From CAYNEL01 sp964396225 (GTDB taxonomy: Bacteria; Patescibacteriota; Minisyncoccia; Moranbacterales; UBA1568), in contig CAYNEL010000017.1 of assembly GCA_964396225.1 (NCBI GenBank), positions 1 to 17,117 on the forward strand: a stretch of 17,117 nt of DNA, given 5' to 3'. Below are positions 15,273 to 17,117 of this stretch, in pieces. How positions within the stretch are numbered: the stretch's first letter is position 1; every line of letters begins with the position of its first letter. Made by a program: the position numbers and the translations under genes. The notes under the pieces are model-generated. The model was not told where the DNA came from. It saw nothing but the letters and a program-made list of their open reading frames with translations, and made no database searches.

Positions 15273-15692
15273 TCAATGGAGGGTGTGCCGGTCGACGAAT
15301 TTGGTCTTGACCGGAAGTTTGTGGGAAGCCAGTCCCATGGCCTGCTTGGCCACGTCGCGGGCCACGCCGTCCATTTCGAACAGCACGCGCCCGGCCTGGA
15401 TCTTAGCCACGAAATGGTCCACCGAACCCTTGCCTTTGCCCATCGGGGTCTCATCGCCCTTCTTGGTCATGGGTTTGTCGGGGAAAATGCGGATCCATAC
15501 CTTGCCGCCGCGTGCGATGTAGCGCGTCATGGCCCGGCGGGCGGCCTCGATCTGGCGGGAAGTGATAAGGCCCGGGGTGAGGGCCTTCAGCCCGTAGCTC
15601 CCGAAGCTCACGGTCGCCCCACGCGAAGCCGTGCCGCGCACGGCGCCGCCGCGCTGGACTTTCCGGTGTTTGACTTTCTTGGGCATCAGCAT
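15273..15692 (-). CDS. rplP: 50S ribosomal protein L16
   Basis: The protein has 139 residues, full length, and helps position tRNA at the A site. The N-terminus (MLMPKKVKHRKVQRG), the conserved GSYGLKALTPGLITSRQIEA, the positive loop KPMTKKGDETPMGKGKGSV and the final AMGLASHKLPVKTKFV identify it. There are two in-frame ATGs, at 15692 and 15686. The first, in GCGTATG, gives the usual MLMPK start and has T at -1. It follows rpsC after 18 bases. Confidence 0.97.
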   Translation of the reverse strand: MLMPKKVKHRKVQRGGAVRGTASRGATVSFGSYGLKALTPGLITSRQIEAARRAMTRYIARGGKVWIRIFPDKPMTKKGDETPMGKGKGSVDHFVAKIQAGRVLFEMDGVARDVAKQAMGLASHKLPVKTKFVDRHTLH

Positions 15693-15710
15693 ACGCGTGT
15701 CGTACGGACG

Positions 15711-16370
15711 TTATTCGGCGGCTTCCTTCTCCTTGAACCGCTCGCCCTTGTAGAGCCACACTTTGACGCCGATGGCGCCATAAGTGGTACGGGCGGTGGC
15801 CCGGGCGAAGTCGATGTCGGCGCGCAGGGTGTGGAGCGGGATGGTGCCCTTGGCGGTCCACTCGCGACGGGACATCTCGGCGCCACCCAGCCGGCCGCAG
15901 AGTTCGATCTTGACCCCCTGGATGTCGCGGTTCTTGGTCACCTGATCGACGGTGGTCTTCAGGATGCGGCGGAACGGGAGACGCTTCTCGATCTGCTCGG
16001 CCACCTGTTGGGCCACGAGGGCGGCTCTCTCCTCGAAACGCTTGACTTCCTGGATATCCACCTTGAGGTCGAGTTTCCGGCCCGCGAAAAAGCGGCGCCG
16101 GACACTGCGGGTCAGGGTCTCGATACCGCTCCCGCCGCGGCCAATGAGGACGCCGGGACGCGAGGTCTCGATGATGATACGCACAGCCTTGGCCGAACGC
16201 TCGATCTCGACCGAAGCGATGCCCGCGGCCTTCCACTGGTCCGTGATGAACCGGCGGATCTCCACGTCCTCGCGGAGCTGCTTCTGGTAGCCCTTGCCAG
16301 CGAACCAGCGCGAACGCCAGCCCGTGGTGATGCCGATGCGGATTCCGACTGGATTAACTTTGTGACCCAT
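15711..16370 (-). CDS. rpsC: 30S ribosomal protein S3
   Basis: The protein has 219 residues, within the usual range, and forms part of the mRNA entry tunnel. It begins MGHKVNPVGIRIGITTGWRS. The type II KH domain with its GRGGSG loop is at about 78-83. The C-terminal domain contains GVKIELCGRLGGAEMSRREW and the signature TYGAIGVKVWLYKGE. It follows rplV after 32 bases and starts in CCCGTATG. Confidence 0.98.
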   Translation of the reverse strand: MGHKVNPVGIRIGITTGWRSRWFAGKGYQKQLREDVEIRRFITDQWKAAGIASVEIERSAKAVRIIIETSRPGVLIGRGGSGIETLTRSVRRRFFAGRKLDLKVDIQEVKRFEERAALVAQQVAEQIEKRLPFRRILKTTVDQVTKNRDIQGVKIELCGRLGGAEMSRREWTAKGTIPLHTLRADIDFARATARTTYGAIGVKVWLYKGERFKEKEAAE

Positions 16371-16402
16371 ACGGGGAAATCTTGGCTAAATCTCTCTTGA
16401 AA

Positions 16403-16834
16403 TTATTTGGCTGCCTCCAGCTGCACCGCCTCGGCCGGAACCTCGGCCTGGGTTTCCGCCGGAGCCGTTTTCTTCTTGCGGCGGCGGAGCGGCTTGCCCG
16501 GGACGATCTCTTCGAGGAAGACCTCCACCCGGGACATCCGCTTCCACAGCGGCGTGGCCCGCCCGTGGGCCCGGGGCAACCAGCGCTTCAACTTCTGACC
16601 CTCCCCCACCCGCACCTCGGCCACCCGGAGATTGTCCTCGGCCCACTGGTGATTGTTGACCGCGTTGGCCATGGCGCTCCGGAGCAGCTTCAGCATCGGC
16701 TTGGACGAACGCTTCAGTTGGCGCTCGAGCTCGAGCGCCGCATCGGTCGCTTTCAGGCCGCGGATGGACGCGGCCACCAGGCGCGCCTTGCGGGGCGAGA
16801 CGGAGAGGCTGCGGAGTGAAGCGGAGACTTGCAT
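16403..16834 (-). CDS. rplV: 50S ribosomal protein L22
   Basis: The protein has 143 residues, somewhat longer than the usual 110-115. L22 lines the peptide exit tunnel through a long loop. RSLSVSPRKARLVAASIRG near the start, AMANAVNNHQWAEDNL in the middle and the loop and signature (RWLPRAHGRATPLWKRMSRV) are present. The extra length is a C-terminal tail from about residue 117, first basic (RRRKKK), then rich in Ala, Glu and Pro, as in other L22 proteins with extensions. It starts in CGCGTATG, 20 bases after the upstream stop, where rpsS is expected. Confidence 0.97.
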   Translation of the reverse strand: MQVSASLRSLSVSPRKARLVAASIRGLKATDAALELERQLKRSSKPMLKLLRSAMANAVNNHQWAEDNLRVAEVRVGEGQKLKRWLPRAHGRATPLWKRMSRVEVFLEEIVPGKPLRRRKKKTAPAETQAEVPAEAVQLEAAK

Positions 16835-16854
16835 ACGCGTTGGTCGGGAGAGGC

Positions 16855-16899
16855 TTATTTCTTGTTCTCGGCGGGAGCGGCTTTGGCGGCCTGGGCGGC
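16855..16899 (-). pseudogene. rpsS: Probable 3' tail of rpsS (S19) left at the junction
   Basis: The last 14 codons (AAQAAKAAPAENKK) are GC-rich, like the ribosomal cluster, and lie exactly where rpsS should end in this gene order. Alanine/lysine-rich tails are common on Patescibacterial ribosomal proteins, and L22 here has a similar one. The conserved S19 core is absent, so this is inferred from position and composition only. The exact join cannot be fixed because GCC-rich Ala codons could belong to either side; it probably lies between 16880 and 16905. Confidence 0.4.
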
Positions 16900-17117
16900 C
16901 TCAATCCAGGAGCTATGACCATATTCTTTGAATCGGTTACGTTCTTCAAGTGAGGCAAAGTGGGAATCGTGTACCAACAGATCAGCACCTTGCGCTAATT
17001 CCAGCAGATTTTGGTCAAACCCATCATCATAGTGCATCACATCGCTGCAATAGACAAAGACAACGCCATTACTCTCGATCCGAAAACCCAGGCAGCCACC
17101 AGGATGATTCAGGTCAG
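16855..17117 (-). CDS. Metallo-beta-lactamase-fold hydrolase, 3' part, joined to an rpsS-like tail (partial, probably chimeric)
   Basis: The frame is open from the right edge to a TAA at 16855 (86 residues visible; the start lies outside). The visible part resembles the C-terminal half of MBL-fold hydrolases: NHPGG at 3-7, YCSD at 22-25 with a probable metal-bridging Asp, ADLLVHDSHF at 44-53 and GHSSWIEAA at 66-74. In this family a strand ending in a metal-binding His (of the FHHDP type) should come next. Instead the protein ends at once in AKAAPAENKK. Bases 16921-17117 are about 46% GC by hand count, against about 69% for 16561-16680 in rplV. The stop lies 20 bases before rplV, where the end of rpsS is expected. 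A chimeric join between two genomes is the simplest reading; a real truncated or fused gene is less likely. Confidence 0.6.
   Translation of the reverse strand, partial: DLNHPGGCLGFRIESNGVVFVYCSDVMHYDDGFDQNLLELAQGADLLVHDSHFASLEERNRFKEYGHSSWIEAAQAAKAAPAENKK

Noticed and set aside
15270..16400. Plus-strand open frame of 376 codons over rplP and rpsC
   Set aside because: It is an antisense shadow of two intact ribosomal protein genes, in GC-rich DNA with few stops.
16855..17117. A genuine MBL-S19 fusion protein
   Set aside because: The S19 core is missing, the hydrolase lacks its last metal-ligand region and GC changes sharply at the join. A chimera explains all three better, although reads would be needed to settle it.

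Overview
The window is one bacterial locus read entirely on the minus strand. It looks like a GC-rich genome of the Candidate Phyla Radiation (Patescibacteria), most likely Parcubacteria. Four things point there: an S10/spc-type ribosomal protein cluster in which rpsE is followed directly by rplO with no rpmD (L30), a zinc-type S14, tightly packed genes, and modular secreted proteins of a style common in Parcubacteria. TGA is used as a normal stop by several genes, so the code is standard. The lineage is an inference; no 16S rRNA lies in the window.

Layout in the direction of transcription, from high to low coordinates. (1) 17117-16855: the 3' part of a metallo-beta-lactamase-fold hydrolase of clearly lower GC, ending in an alanine/lysine-rich tail that looks like the end of rpsS. 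This is probably an assembly junction. (2) 16834-10803: rplV, rpsC, rplP, rpmC, rpsQ, rplN, rplX, rplE, rpsN, rpsH, rplF, rplR, rpsE and rplO, all intact. (3) A hairpin terminator and a candidate promoter lie in the 137-base gap before secY. (4) 10665-7385: secY, adk, map and ruvX, covering protein export, nucleotide balance, N-terminal Met removal and a RuvX-family nuclease. (5) After a candidate extended -10 promoter, 7321-1: an Alg5-like glycosyltransferase, galT, a secreted protein with one C-terminal membrane anchor, and two tandem paralogous exported proteins built from Ig-like, PKD-like and thrombospondin type-1-like modules. The second paralog runs off the left edge.

Regions 2 and 3 are core information-processing genes. 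Region 5 reads as a cell-surface unit: sugar-nucleotide and glycosyl-transfer enzymes upstream of large secreted or anchored proteins, which suggests, without proof, a glycosylated surface structure or adhesin system.

The least expected signal is at the start codons. None of the 23 genes whose start is in the window has a recognisable Shine-Dalgarno sequence. Yet 21 of 23 (22 if the second ATG of rplE is used) have T immediately before the start codon, and 8 begin within CCTATG. This points to a non-Shine-Dalgarno initiation context shared by ribosomal, metabolic and surface genes. No tRNA, rRNA, CRISPR array or insertion sequence was seen. The longest gap without a gene is 141 bases.
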